Part shown: piece by piece, positions 1 through 9,993 of the stretch | Layout: each line of letters opens with the position of its first letter | How positions within the stretch are numbered: position 1 is the first letter of the stretch | Assembly: GCA_963575745.1 (NCBI GenBank) | Contig: CAUYUJ010017871.1 | Span: 493,432 to 557,431 of the forward strand | Source of the DNA: Prorocentrum cordatum | Taxonomy: Eukaryota > Sar > Dinophyceae > Prorocentrales > Prorocentraceae | Direction of reading: 5' to 3' | DNA length: 64,000 nt | Translations under genes and position numbers: made by a program | Notes under the pieces: model-generated | The model's input: the letters and a program-made list of their open reading frames with translations, nothing else | What the model was told of the DNA's origin: nothing | Database searches by the model: none

Positions 1-364
1 GGCCCCTGGGCAACGAGTGGCCTCTGGTGCGTGGTCATTTCATGGGGCCGCGGGGAGGCCTAGCCCAGGTGCGCAGGGGGGGGGAGCGGCGCGAGCGATG
101 GGGGGCGGGCGGGCTCTTAAGAAGGCGGGGGAGTTTCTGAGAAAACAAAAGCTTCCTCAAAATCGCACGGGTGTTTCTAATCTAGGCGACGGGAAGTATT
201 TGTGTTCCCCCCACACCCTCCTGCGTTGGGTACTCGTTTTGACTAGAGCACTGCGGTCGCACACCTTCCTTCCTTCCTCCGCGCCTTCTGTGTCCTCCCT
301 CCTGCCTCTCACCTCGCTCCCTCCTGCGTGCCTGCTTTTGTCCTACCTTGCCATCCCTGGGGGC

Positions 365-715
365 GCTGCGATTTGCGAAACTGTGTGCACTTTCGACGGT
401 TTCTGGGGGGGTCCAACGGGGTGACGTTTGAGCAAAACTCAAGTGAGACCTCGCCGTCCTTGTGGATATGCGATCTGCGAAACTGTCGCCGCTCTCACTG
501 GAGTGACGTTTGAGCCACACTCAAATGAAACCTCGCCGTCCTTGAGGGGTTGCGATGTGCGAAACTGTCCCCACTTTCGAAGGCTGCTGGGGGATCCACC
601 GGAGTGACGTCTTCGCCAGACTCAAGTGAGATCTCGCCGTCCCTGTGGGGCTGCGATCTGCGAGCCAGTCGCCACTTCCGAAAGCTGCTGGGGGGTGCAG
701 CGGAGTGACGTCTGA
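365..715. repeat. Minisatellite, about 80-104 bp units
   Basis: About three and a half tandem copies of a unit containing GGAGTGACGT (near 418, 498, 602 and 701), a CTCGCCGTCC block and a GCGATCTGCGAAACTGT block. Spacing is 80, 104 and 99 bases. Units differ by small indels. The frames crossing it are an effect of the repeat; no coding function is supported. Confidence 0.7.
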
Positions 716-724
716 CGCGGGCCA

Positions 725-1395
725 CCAGGCCACCAGCCTGGACCCCATTTGCCCAACCTGGACAGAACCTCCTGATGATATGCGACCCTGGCCTGGATGT
801 CTTTGCCCGCGGGCCGCCCGCAGACCTGGCGGCGCCCCTTCGAGCGTTCAGCTCCCGCGCTGGAGAGTGCAGGAAGGAGGCGGAGAAGATAGCGGGCGAG
901 CTGGGTATCGCTCGCTCCTTGCACCAACGATGAGCAGGTTGGATCCTTCCGGAAGCCGCAGCGATATGGCGCAGGAGGTGCTGCATCTTTGGCGTGCTAC
1001 CGACGAAAGCAACACTCTCTCTTCTGTCTCTTGCCGTCACTTTCGTCGTCCTCTGCGAGTCCTCTGCCCCTCTGCCACCTTCCCTCTGCTGCTGCCGCGC
1101 TGACGGTTCGGCCACCCACACGTCCTTTTCTTGCCTTTCGTTCCCGCCCCCATGTCCTCCTCGAGCCTGGGCCCTCGCTCCTCGTCCTTCTGACGTTGTC
1201 CTGCGAACCGTGCCAAGTGAGCGCATCCCATGTGGCCAGCACAACATCTAGCGGCGCCTGCACTGCCATTGTCCTGGCAAGTTTGGGTAAACTCCTCTCG
1301 TGACTTGATGCAAATGGGTTGGTACGTCACAGGGTAATCTCTTCTCAACCATCCTGTGGTGCTTGGATCTTGTATTGATGAGACAGCACGCCACG
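725..1395. other. Unassigned non-repetitive stretch
   Basis: GC-rich sequence between a minisatellite and a (TCC)n tract. Several frames stay open on both strands, but none has splice context, a family motif or protein-like composition. The end of the stretch (about 1345-1395) resembles the segments at 5262-5295 and 17773-17805, which mark a dispersed repeat. I see no gene. Confidence 0.4.
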
Positions 1396-1485
1396 TCCCA
1401 CCTCCTCCCCCGTCTTCTCCTCCTCTTCCTCCTCCTCCTTTTCCTCCTCCTCCTCCTCCTCCTACTCCTCCTACCCATCCTCCTC
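1396..1485 (+). repeat. (TCC)n microsatellite
   Basis: Imperfect CTCCTCCTC run, pyrimidine-only on the plus strand. It generates poly-Pro, poly-Leu and poly-Ser frames in one direction and Arg/Gly/Glu frames in the other, none of them credible proteins. Confidence 0.9.
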
Positions 1486-2020
1486 CCATCCGTACCTCTG
1501 CCCTCCGCATGTCCAGTCCGGTGCACCCCTCACGCGCTTCGTGACCCCACAGGAAGCTCCACCGACGGCCCCAGACGGAGCGTTCGCATGTGTCCGCGCC
1601 GCCCAGTACAGCGCTGCGTGGCCTCATCAGAGAAGTGCGAGAGCTGCTCCCGAAGCTGTTTCCTGAAAACCTGAATTATGCGAGGGGGGGCGTGCACAGA
1701 GTTGGGCCGCGACAAGCGCAGCCGAGGCCCGTGTGGCAGGCGCCGGCGACGCCCCCGCCCTCTCCTGCGCCTGCTGTTTTGCGCCTGGCCCGGGGCGCCG
1801 CCGACGGAACCCGGCGGGGTCCAGCCCGGAGCACAAGCATGGGCCGCGACGCGCCGAGGCACTGCCACTCCAGAAGTGTTTTCGATCACGGGGGGTGCTC
1901 GGGCCCAGGGAGCTCCGTGATCACACTAATGAGATGTACCCCCTCTCGCTCGATGCAGGGCGGAGTGGCGCGAACGAGCCGTGGACTGGCTTCTTCAATT
2001 TTAGAAGAGGAGGAGGGGCC
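1486..2020. other. Unassigned GC-rich stretch
   Basis: Mixed GC-rich sequence with open frames in several phases. The codon context looks the same on both strands and no splice-bounded block or known motif can be picked out. Only the right edge (from about 2020) enters a recognisable repeat. Confidence 0.35.
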
Positions 2021-2425
2021 TTGGTTCCACGATGGCTCCGACGTTTCAGATTTTACAGAACCGTAAACGTCTGAATTCAGAAGGTTGCGAGTTCCAGTTT
2101 GGTTCCGCGATGGTCCTGACGCTGCAAATCCACGACGTCCTCTGAATTTATAGGGTACCTGATTGGTTCCAGTTTGGTTCTGCAATAGTTCCGACGTCGC
2201 AGCCCGCGGAATATGAAACTACAAGGGCTACTGCTTGGTCCCAATTTGGTTCCACGATGGTTCCGACGTTGTAAAACAACGAAACCGAATGAACTTACCA
2301 GGGTCTTGCTTGGTTCCACGATGGTTCCACGGGGGCTCCGACGCTGCAAGTTTGACGCCATCTGAATTTGCAGGTTTCCTGCTTGGCTCCACGACGGTTT
2401 TACGAGGATTCTCGGTCTCATCGGC
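2020..2425. repeat. Minisatellite with GGTTCCACGATGGTTCCGAC core, about 75 bp units
   Basis: Five or so degenerate copies of a unit starting TTGGTTCC(A/G)CGATGG and continuing to GACGCTGCAAAT and a CTGAATTT block. Starts fall near 2023, 2099, 2172, 2250 and 2313-2324. It gives a repeating peptide (VPRWF-like) on the plus strand, which is a product of the repeat and not evidence of a gene. Confidence 0.75.
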
Positions 2426-2539
2426 GCGAACTGCCCTCGAGGGCGCAGGAACTACACTGCCGCCACAGAGATCGCCTTGCTAAATGATGCGGTTCGCGTT
2501 GAAGATACCGCGTTCACAGTTGAAGGAAAAATTCGCACC

Positions 2540-3290
2540 CGTTTGATTGGGAGCTCCACCGAAGGCCCCAGGGGGAGCGTTCGCAATCGTCCGTGCAACC
2601 CAGCACAGCGCTTCGTGACCGCATAGGGAGCTCCACCGAAGGAGCGTTCGCATGCGTCCGCGCCACCTAACACAGCGCTGCGAAGCCCCATCGGGACCTC
2701 CACCGAAGGCCCCAGAGGAAGCGTTCTTCTGCGTCCGCGCCAAGCAGTGTAACGTTTCGTGGCCCCACAGGGGGCCCCACCGAAGGCCCAAGTGGCCGCG
2801 GCCGCATGCGTATCCCCCACCCAGTACAGCGCGTCGTGGCCACATAGGGAGCCCCACCGAACGTTCCAGTGGCCGCGGCCGCGTGCGTCTCCCAACCCAG
2901 TAATCACAAAGCTTCGTGGCCCCATGGGGACCTCCACCGAGGACCCCAGTGGCCGCGGCCGCATGCGTCTCCCCTACCCACTACACATACAGCGCTTCGT
3001 AGTCCCATGGGGAGCTCCACCGAAAGCCCCACTGGCCTAATGGCCGCGGCCTCATGCGTTTCCCCGAGCCAGTACAGCGCGTCTTGGCTTCACAGGGAGC
3101 TCCACTGAAGGCCCCAGTGGCCGCGGCCGCATGCGCCCCCCCGCCCAGTACAGCACTCCGTGGCCCGATAGGGGTCTTCATCGAGGACCCCAGTGGCCGC
3201 GGCCGCATGCGTCTCCCCCACCCAGTACAGGACACCCCTCACGCATTTTGTGGTCCCAAAGGGAGCCCCATCGAAAACGGTTTCCACAAC
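2540..3290 (-). repeat. SacI-type satellite array (family S), reverse orientation
   Basis: About ten tandem units of roughly 80 bp with GGGAGCTCCACCGAAGG, then GTGGCCGCGGCCGCATGCG, then CCCAGTACAGCGCTTCGTGG. It is the reverse complement of the arrays at 4684-4990, 13560-13910 and 15770-17720, so one satellite family sits in both orientations. The encoded repeats in all frames follow from the unit length. Confidence 0.8.
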
Positions 3291-3480
3291 GCGGCATTCA
3301 CAACTACATAGGGTTGGGTCCTTCTCCAAGATAACTAACTATTGTCTGCCTCGGGGGCCCTTGCCGGCCTCGGTACCGTCAACAGAACGACCCAGGATGA
3401 ACACCGGCTTCGTGGAACTGGTCGAGACCTCTGGAGGTCGGCGTTAGGAACAAATCGTAATGTCTGGGGCCCCCTTTAGA

Positions 3481-3707
3481 GGCCCCCTAGATGGGTCCGA
3501 GTAGATGGGGTCGGAAGATCGCGCCGCATCGCTGACAGAGCGGCGATTCGTCGGCGATGCATCAGCGATGCACCGGCGATGCATCGTCGACGTGGGCGAT
3601 GCATCGGCGAAGCCGACGTGAAGCAAATCGGCGATGCATCGGCGATGCATCGGCGACGCGGCGCGATCCTCCGACCCCATTCTACTCCGACCCCATCTAG
3701 GAGGCCT
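3481..3707. mobile_element. Foldback element, family C copy 1
   Basis: Terminal inverted arms of about 45 bp: the left arm starts GGCCCCCTAGATGGGTCCGA and the right arm is its near reverse complement, ending CCCCATCTAGGAGGCC. The loop is a tandem run of CGGCGATGCATCG-type units. Copies 2 and 3 are at 17994-18147 and 31172-31374. There is no coding capacity, so it would be a non-autonomous element. Confidence 0.7.
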
Positions 3708-3841
3708 AGAGCAAAGACTTCGCGGTTGAGGGCATTCTAGCACCTGGCGATGGGGGCCCTGACGTCAGGCAAGGAGCGGGCAGCACTGGCCTTGTCCTCC
3801 GTGTCAGCCAGGAGCCGCGTGAGTCGCTGCAGGCCAGGCTT

Positions 3842-3938
3842 AGGTCGGGCGTGTCCCCCTACAGGCGGATTCTGGACGAACAATAAAAAGACACCCCAAG
3901 AATATCCAAAATATCCGAAAATGATAAAATCCCCAGGA
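3842..3938. mobile_element. MITE-like family A, left half
   Basis: Begins GGTCGGGCGTGTCCCCCTAC followed by AGGCGGATTCTGGACG and an A-rich interior. This is the left end seen in the complete copies at 29641, 30594 and 40185. The right terminal inverted repeat is missing; the sequence breaks off into unrelated DNA after about 3938. Confidence 0.65.
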
Positions 3939-4309
3939 CCGCACGGGTGCTCCTCAGAATGCCGCCTCTCCAGGGGTAGCCGGGCAACCTCCCGAGGAAG
4001 CAGCCCCCCCTGCCTTCTCGGGCGCTCCCCCGCCGCCTTGCAGGGCCGCCCCCCTCGCGCCGCCCCCCTCGTGCGCGCCCCCGTGCCGGGGAAGGGCCCC
4101 GCGCAAAGCCCGCGCAGGACCCTCGGATCCGACGTGGCGAAAGCTCGCAACGGCACAACCGAGAATCGCGACCGGAGACCTATAAACCCCAACTTGAGGG
4201 GGCATTCCCCGAACCCGATCGATCCGTGAGGGCCCAGGGCCCGAAACCGGCGAGACCGCCTGGCGCAAAAAAAAAATACAACGCCCAGATCTCAGGTACA
4301 CCCCTGCCT

Positions 4310-4683
4310 AGAGTTGAGAAAATTCTGGGCTAACAAAAAAATCGACTTCACTCCAAGTGTTTCCTTGAACGGTAGTCCAGATCCAGATATACAAGAATAC
4401 TCGACGCAGAAAGAAGCTCAAAGAAAACGCCCAGGGTCCAGTCCAGATTCGTGATTTTCTCAAGCGAAATCTGGAGTCCACGAAACTTTGCGCTTCTTCT
4501 TGAGATTTCTGATCGGTGACGCCTGGGAGTGACGCCTGGGGCTGACGCCCCCTTCATGAGGCGAGACCCGCCCGGCAAAAATCAGCCTGGTGATGGACCA
4601 GACCGTATGCAGTCGTGAAGCTCAGAATGGAAATATCGAGGAGGAGGAGGAGGAGGAGGTGGCGGAGGAAGCCCTCTGTGAGG
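4310..4683. other. Unassigned, AT-richer stretch
   Basis: Lower-GC sequence between a fragment of family E (about 4208-4310, with ATCGATCCGTGAGGGCCC) and a satellite array. It has short frames only. A small GAGGAG run lies at about 4640-4662. No gene or element boundary is visible. Confidence 0.35.
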
Positions 4684-4990
4684 TCACGAAACTTGTGAGT
4701 GGTGTGCCGAAATGGACATGCGGTGGGCGGGGAGCCGCACGTGGACCATGCCATTGGGGCCTTCGGTGGAGCTCCGCATGAGGGGTTTGCCGAAGTGGAC
4801 ATGTGGTGGGCGGGGAGCCGCACGTGGATCGTGCCGCTGGGCAGTGGGGCTTTCTATGAGGCCACGAAGCGTTTGAGGGGTGTGCCGAAACGGACATGCG
4901 GTGGGCGGGGAGCCGCATGTGGACCCTGCCATTGGGGCCTTCTTTGGAGCCCCCTACGGGGCCACGGATCGTGTGCGCATGCCGAACTGG
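4684..4990 (+). repeat. Family S satellite, forward orientation, short array
   Basis: About three copies of a unit with GTGTGCCGAAATGGACATGC, GTGGGCGGGGAGCCGCA and GGGGCCTTCGGTGGAGCTCC. Same family as the long array at 15770-17720 but with a distinct variant of the middle block, so it probably amplified locally. Confidence 0.75.
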
Positions 4991-5005
4991 GCGGGGCATG
5001 ATGGT

Positions 5006-5095
5006 TAGTGATGAGGATGCGGATGGTGTTAATGATGAAGGTGATGGCAATGATGATGATGATGATGATGATGATGCTGATGCTGATGCTGATGC

Positions 5096-5150
<55 letters not shown>

Positions 5151-5190
5151 GCTCATGGTAATGGTGATAACGGTGATGATGAGGTGGCGA
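5006..5190 (+). repeat. (GAT)n microsatellite
   Basis: Nearly pure GAT/GCT triplets. It translates as poly-Asp or poly-Met on one strand and poly-His or poly-Ile on the other. No flanking coding sequence supports a homopolymer protein. Confidence 0.9.
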
Positions 5191-5807
5191 TGCGGAGGGC
5201 AGAAACAGGGATGGGAGGAGGGAGGAGGTAGAGGAGGAGGGGAGGGAGACGCGGTGCGCTGTCTCTCCAAAATGAGGACCCAACACCACAAGATGGTCGG
5301 GAAAAAGGCCACGCCCAGATCTCGTCGCTTCGCTTCGACTGCTGTAATGAGCAGGTAACCGCGCACACGGAAATCGCACACCCTGACGCACTCACGTGCT
5401 ACTACATTGCCACGGCCCCTCACAAGATGATCCGCAAAACCCTGCCCATCTCTTCCAAGGCCGCCCAAATCCCATTGGGGGCCACTCCTGCCAAGAAACC
5501 CGCTCTCACGTGCACAACAAGCCTCGGCACCGGCTGCGTCGCAAGGGCGCCCGGCGGGTCCCTCGGGGGCGCCGGCGCAGCGGGCAGCACGGTGGAGCTG
5601 CCAGAGCGGTGCTGCGGGGGCATTGCCCCGCCCCTGTGGGGGCGGGGCGCTTCGAACCTACAGCCGCATCTGGAGGCGCGCCGCCCTGCGGCGGAGATCC
5701 GATCTGCCGCAGCGCTCCCGCGGCCCGAGCCGGTGTGGCTGCGGCGCGGCGCGACGACGGCGGCGGTTCCAATGCAGTCATGCATCCCCATAGCCCACAG
5801 GGGAGAA

Positions 5808-5965
5808 GAAGGGGGAGGAGGAGGAGGAGGAGGAGGAGGAGGAGGAGGAGGAGGAGGAGGAGGAGGAGGAAAAGGAGGAGGCGGAGGACGAGGATAGGAT
5901 GAGGAGGAGGAGGAGGAGGAGCAGGAGGAGAAGGACGAGGAGGAAAAATATGAGAGAGGGAGGAA
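5808..5965 (+). repeat. (AGG)n microsatellite
   Basis: Purine-only tract of GAGGAG units with a few interruptions. It belongs to the set of polypurine/polypyrimidine tracts spread through the window (1.4, 19.6, 36.5, 40.8, 46.6 and 63.3 kb). Confidence 0.9.
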
Positions 5966-6043
5966 GGATAAGGAGAATGAGGAGGAAAATGGAAACCAGA
6001 AGTCTGAAAGGGATGGTGAGAAAGAAAGATTCGTTTCTCGCAG

Positions 6044-6284
6044 GTGTTGTTGCGATGTGTTAGCGCTGGCCCTGGAGGCGTGCCTTGAGCCATTCATGGC
6101 GACCCCCGCGTGCCCGCATTCCCTGCTATGCTACAACTGCCCTAACATGCTGAAGGACGAGGTCGCCGACCGTTCGAGTCTGCTCGAAAAAACCCGCCGT
6201 GCCTGGTTGGCAGCCCTAACGCACGCCGCCCAGACGACCACAGAGACCCAACAGAGTGGACACACAAGATGGGTACAGTACTGA
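6044..6284 (+). CDS. Putative terminal exon, unknown protein
   Basis: A pyrimidine-rich stretch ends TTTCTCGCAG, a good 3' splice site, directly before a frame that runs 80 codons to a TGA at 6282-6284. The peptide has mixed composition (CCCDVLALALEACLEPF, LLCYNCPNMLKDEVADRSS, then a Thr/Gln-rich tail ending TRWVQY) and a CxxC pair, unlike the repeat-driven frames around it. The 280 bases after the stop are less GC-rich and without open frames, as expected of a 3' UTR. I do not recognise a family and no upstream exon can be assigned. Expression is not shown. Confidence 0.4.
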
Positions 6285-6600
6285 ACGGGACAAGGCAGAA
6301 GCTCTACAAACCACACCATCTATGATAAAAGTGCAGTGTACGGGGGCCCTCTGCTAACCAGCTCCGTCGTGAAAGATTGCAGTCACGACCAAACAGACAG
6401 GCTGGCAGCAGACATTTGGTGGAGCACAGAATAAACTGTTCAAGTGCTCAACGCGCAATGGTCTGCTGCCCCGCGAACATAGTTCATGGAAACAGCCCCA
6501 TCACTGATATGGATCATTACGTCTCACTCTCGAATATACCCTAAGGACATGCGAGTCTGTCCGTACCCCCATCACTGATGTACTGTGTCGCAGTCGCGAA
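6285..6600. other. Possible 3' UTR / intergenic sequence
   Basis: Unique, lower-GC sequence following the stop at 6284 and before the copia-like remnant on the other strand. It has no repeats or open frames of note. Dinoflagellate genes usually lack a clear AATAAA signal; the AATAAAC at about 6430 may be chance. Confidence 0.3.
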
Positions 6601-6685
6601 CACAGTCAGCGAAATGCGCATCGTGCGGCAAATTCGCGGACACGGTTCGGACATGCGACGCCGAGAAGATTACCCGTCGTCGTTG

Positions 6686-7560
6686 TCATGTGTTGAGGTC
6701 GCTGCAGCTGGAGCTCGGCACCGTCTTCTTGCGACGCTCCTCGCTCAACCTCAGCGCTGGGCGTCCGTGGGCGAGCTTCCCCCCCGGGATGTTGAGGATG
6801 AGCTCCCGGCCGATGGTCCCCTCCGCCATGGAGTCGGCCCTCATGTCGCGGGTGTCGCACCACAGAATGTCGGGTAGCTGCTTGGTGCGCGGCTGGTCTG
6901 CTAGCCACTGCAGGTGGCCTGCCATGCAGTTTGCTGATGGCGGCCGCACGTGGTCCATGGCCAGCGTGGAGAAGGCGGGCGCGCCGTCCCCAACCATCTC
7001 GGCAAGCACAACGAACCCCCCCTCCTCCCTCAGCCTCCTGGCCTCCTCTGCTGAGGCGGGTCCGCGCGCCATCTCGCGCAGCGTAGGGAGGCGCGCCTGT
7101 TGGCCGTCTGCTGCTCCGCGTGCTGCGAGTAGCTCGGAGCCGAATGAAGGTCGACACGCAAGTATGTGTGATCGGCTCACAGCGTCGAGCAAGTGGCAGA
7201 TCTGTTTACCAGGACTGCAGCACTTGCACACGAGCATGTATACGGCGCCACGCATGCCTTATCTTGTCTCCTCCTCACGGTCGCTGTGCGCGCAGATCTG
7301 GCCCGCGCACTTCGTCGCCTGGAAATCGACGCGCGCTTTGATCGTCTGCGCGGCCAGAACAACGGAATGAGTTGCATAATGTGACTGATGAGCAGCTTGT
7401 TCTCGGCCCGATGCAGCGCGACCACGTAGATGGCAACGCGGGGTTGCGCGAGCAGCGCATAGGCGAACGCTCCGAGAAGGGAGACAATGAGGTCCAGGAG
7501 CAGACCTCTGGCGGTCTCTTCGGCCTACGACTTGATCAGGTCGGCGCCACTGACGGGGGT
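6686..7560 (-). pseudogene. Ty1/copia-like retrotransposon remnant: RT tail and RNase H
   Basis: Read on the minus strand, the part up to about 7255 gives a RNase H-like C-terminus: SRSHILACRPSFGSELLAA, then a long stretch, then WCDTRDMRADSMAEGTIGRE at about 6865-6806, ending at a stop at 6686. In Ty1/copia RNase H domains the same places carry F(G)AEL and DTRDM-ADGLTKG. Upstream, in a shifted frame, ALLAQPRVAIYVVALHRAEN (about 7465-7406) matches the connecting region before RNase H. At least one frameshift and stops at about 7259 and 7520 make it a pseudogene. There is no visible LTR, integrase or gag. The family call rests on remembered motif patterns, not on a search. Confidence 0.55.
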
Positions 7561-7639
7561 CAGCGCGTCGATGCAGTTGCTCGTCCCGGTCGTCAACAAG
7601 GTCGTCCTGGACAATTTGGGGCCCGCCCCAGCGCTGGAG

Positions 7640-8221
7640 CACAAGGTCGTCGACGACGATCGCGGGCGAGACGGCGCCGAACCTGGCGACCATGTCATCG
7701 AGCGGCAGCAACAGCATGAGCATCATGAAGCCATTGGCAAACGCATCGCCCACCAGGAACTTCTGCAATACCTCCATCTCCGCCGAGCAGAACCCATCGG
7801 GATGGCGTGCCCTTGGCGCGCGACGCAGGGATTTCTGGGGCTTGGCCAACCGGAGCAGGAAACCAGACTTGACGGCTGCCCGGGTCAGGCACGGGTGGGA
7901 CACCTGCTCGGACGCCTTCCAGAGATCCAGCAGGATGCTGCCTGACGCCGCCTCATGAGCAAGATGCTGCCCAACCATCGTGGCAACCCGTTCAGCTCTG
8001 TCTTGCTGCTACCTCGCCGCGTCGTCGCACAAGCGCCCCAGACTAGCCCGCCAGCGGGGCCGATCGGTGTCATTCTCCCGCTGCTGCACGAGCGGGCGAC
8101 ACAGCCGCCCCTGAACCCGAACCACCGCGGCGAGAAGCGCGAGTGGGCGTTGGGAACCATCAGTCTCTGGAATGAACGCCATCTTGGTGATGAGAGCCAC
8201 CTTGGCGATGAACGCCATCAA
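7640..8221 (-). pseudogene. LINE reverse transcriptase fragment
   Basis: Minus-strand frame with RT-like blocks: QRPLALLAAVVRVQGRL (about 8157-8107; RT motif 1 region), after an in-frame TAG near 8014 ILLDLWKASEQVSHPCLTRA (about 7927-7868; motif 3, usually DLSKAF), GDAFANGFMML (motif 4 region) and AIVVDDLVLQRWG (catalytic DD of the YADD-type box). The first catalytic Asp is in LLDLWKA and the DD pair is intact, but the stop and the frame loss after about 7640 show it is dead. Non-LTR RT is preferred over LTR RT because of the PLALL and KASEQVSHP context. Confidence 0.5.
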
Positions 8222-9990
8222 TCTCCGCCAAGATCGTCCAACAACGTGAACTCACTCGGGCGAATGCTGCCAAGGTGGGTCAAGCATGAAGCTGAAAAAA
8301 AAAACACAATCACCAGCCGCAGCTCCGCCTCGGTGGGCCAATCCGGGCGCGCCCCAAGGTCCACCCTCAAGCCTCGTCTGCCCGCGCTGCTCGGGCCCCC
8401 TCGAAGCTATCGCGGCAAGTCGCGTGGTGCCCATCTCGCTGCCGTAGGTGCACTGGGCGCGCGTGTTCTAGAACACCTCGCGGCCCTCGAGGAGGCTGCA
8501 GGAGCGCCTGGCGATCTCGTCAGCTCAGGGCTCCTGCCTGCAGGCTGCGTAGCCACCGATAGTACCGCTGACGATTGCGGCGCTGGCTGCCCCAGGTCTG
8601 CTCACAAAGAGCCTTCTGCCACGTGGAGCGCCCCCTCGCTGAAGCTGGCGCCCCCGCGAATCTGGGCATGCTCTTGCATTGGCGGGGGCGTCATCTGATG
8701 ATTGAGGAAATGAGCGACGCATGGCGCGCAGCCGAGCTCCCAATCGCGCTCGCCGACGAAATCCCCGACATGGGCGTCCGAAGCCAGGTCGACCAGCCAA
8801 TGCCTGGCCCAAGAACGCAGGCCCTTCTAAAGGCTGCGTTTCAACTCCACCGCGCCCATTCGAACTGCACCCCCCATCGCCGCAAACCCCGGGGTCGTCG
8901 CCATTGGAGCCGAGGAGGGCCGCCACGCCCGCTGGCCACAGCCCACTCGCAGGAAGAAGCTGGGGGGGTTGAGGAAGCTGCATGGGGCTGGGCGCTACTT
9001 CGACCCTGCAGCAGCTTGGGCGGCGCGATCGGTTGGCTCGGGGCTGGCGCGCTCACCGCGGGCGGTGCTGCCGCGTCCAAGTAGGCAGACCACTCGTCGA
9101 CCAGCGCTTGCAAGCTCTGCTGAATAATCAGCGACGCCGCGCCCTCGGGCCTCGCGGGCCGAGCGCTCCAAGACTGAGCCTACGCGGCGACGGCATAGAC
9201 GCACCCGGGGCCCGTGGCCGCCGAGCGCAGCGCCCAACAGTTGCATCCACGCTGCGCCTGCTCAAGATCGCGCCTGACCGTGGACTCCAACCAGCGCGTG
9301 CACGCAACGCCGAGGATCCCAAGCTGCATCAACGCGAAGTCGCTGGCGCCGTCGCACGCCGCAAGAAACGCGCTCTGCAGGTCGCCCAGGGTAATCGGCG
9401 GCCTGGAGCCATGCCCGCGCAAGGCTCGCAATGCCCCTGGGCTTGATGACCTGCCCGGCGCCCCGAAGACAGATGGCCGCCGACCTTCGCCGCGTCGCAG
9501 ATCGCGTGACCCGAGGTAGCCTCGGGGGAGAGGGTGCCGCGACGGGCGCATCCGCAAGCCGAGGTCGCCCAGACCTGCCCGCGCGCTAGTCCAGTTCGTG
9601 GATAAGCCCACAGGCGCCTACCAAATGGACATCAGCCTTGGCGACGACGGTTCTCCACATCTCGCCTAAATCCGTCGCGCGGCCAAGCAACTCGCGAACC
9701 CGAGGCCAATCTGCCCGATGATCGCGAGAGCAGCAGGCCACCGCCCTGGGCCGAGGCAGCCGCTTCGCCGAGCGCATGATGGCCACCTGCCGGCGCCTGC
9801 CTGTCCCCGAGAGCTCGAGCGTGAGAGGATTATGAGGACCGGGACCAAGACACTGAGTCGCGCTGGCCTTAGCTCCTCTGCAAAGCCGAGACACAAGAGA
9901 AACCAATGACACCCTCGCCAGGCCTACACGCCGGTTCGGAGGGAGCCGCCGCGACGGCCTGCGCCGCCTCCAACCAGCCCGACTCGGCAA
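8222..9990 (-). other. Connecting region of the LINE, no clear domain
   Basis: GC-rich minus-strand sequence between the endonuclease-like and RT segments. Short pieces in different frames look protein-like (for example FLAACDGASDFALMQLGILG at about 9390-9330 and LVDEWSAYLDAAAPP near 9090) and fit a LINE linker, but no conserved motif can be named. The change of frame between pieces indicates several indels. Confidence 0.4.
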
Positions 9991-9993
9991 TGG

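Noticed and set aside
5340-5790. Possible exon around 5.4-5.8 kb
   Set aside because: Plus frame (CYYIATAPHKMIRKTLPI) and minus frame (AGFLAGVAPNGIWAALEEMG) are equally protein-like and neither has clear splice sites; left out as a gene.
6085-6107. CTTGAGCCA-TTC-ATGGC resembling a reverse-strand spliced leader
   Set aside because: Needs an indel and several mismatches and lies inside a well-formed plus-strand reading frame; far weaker than the match at 44804.
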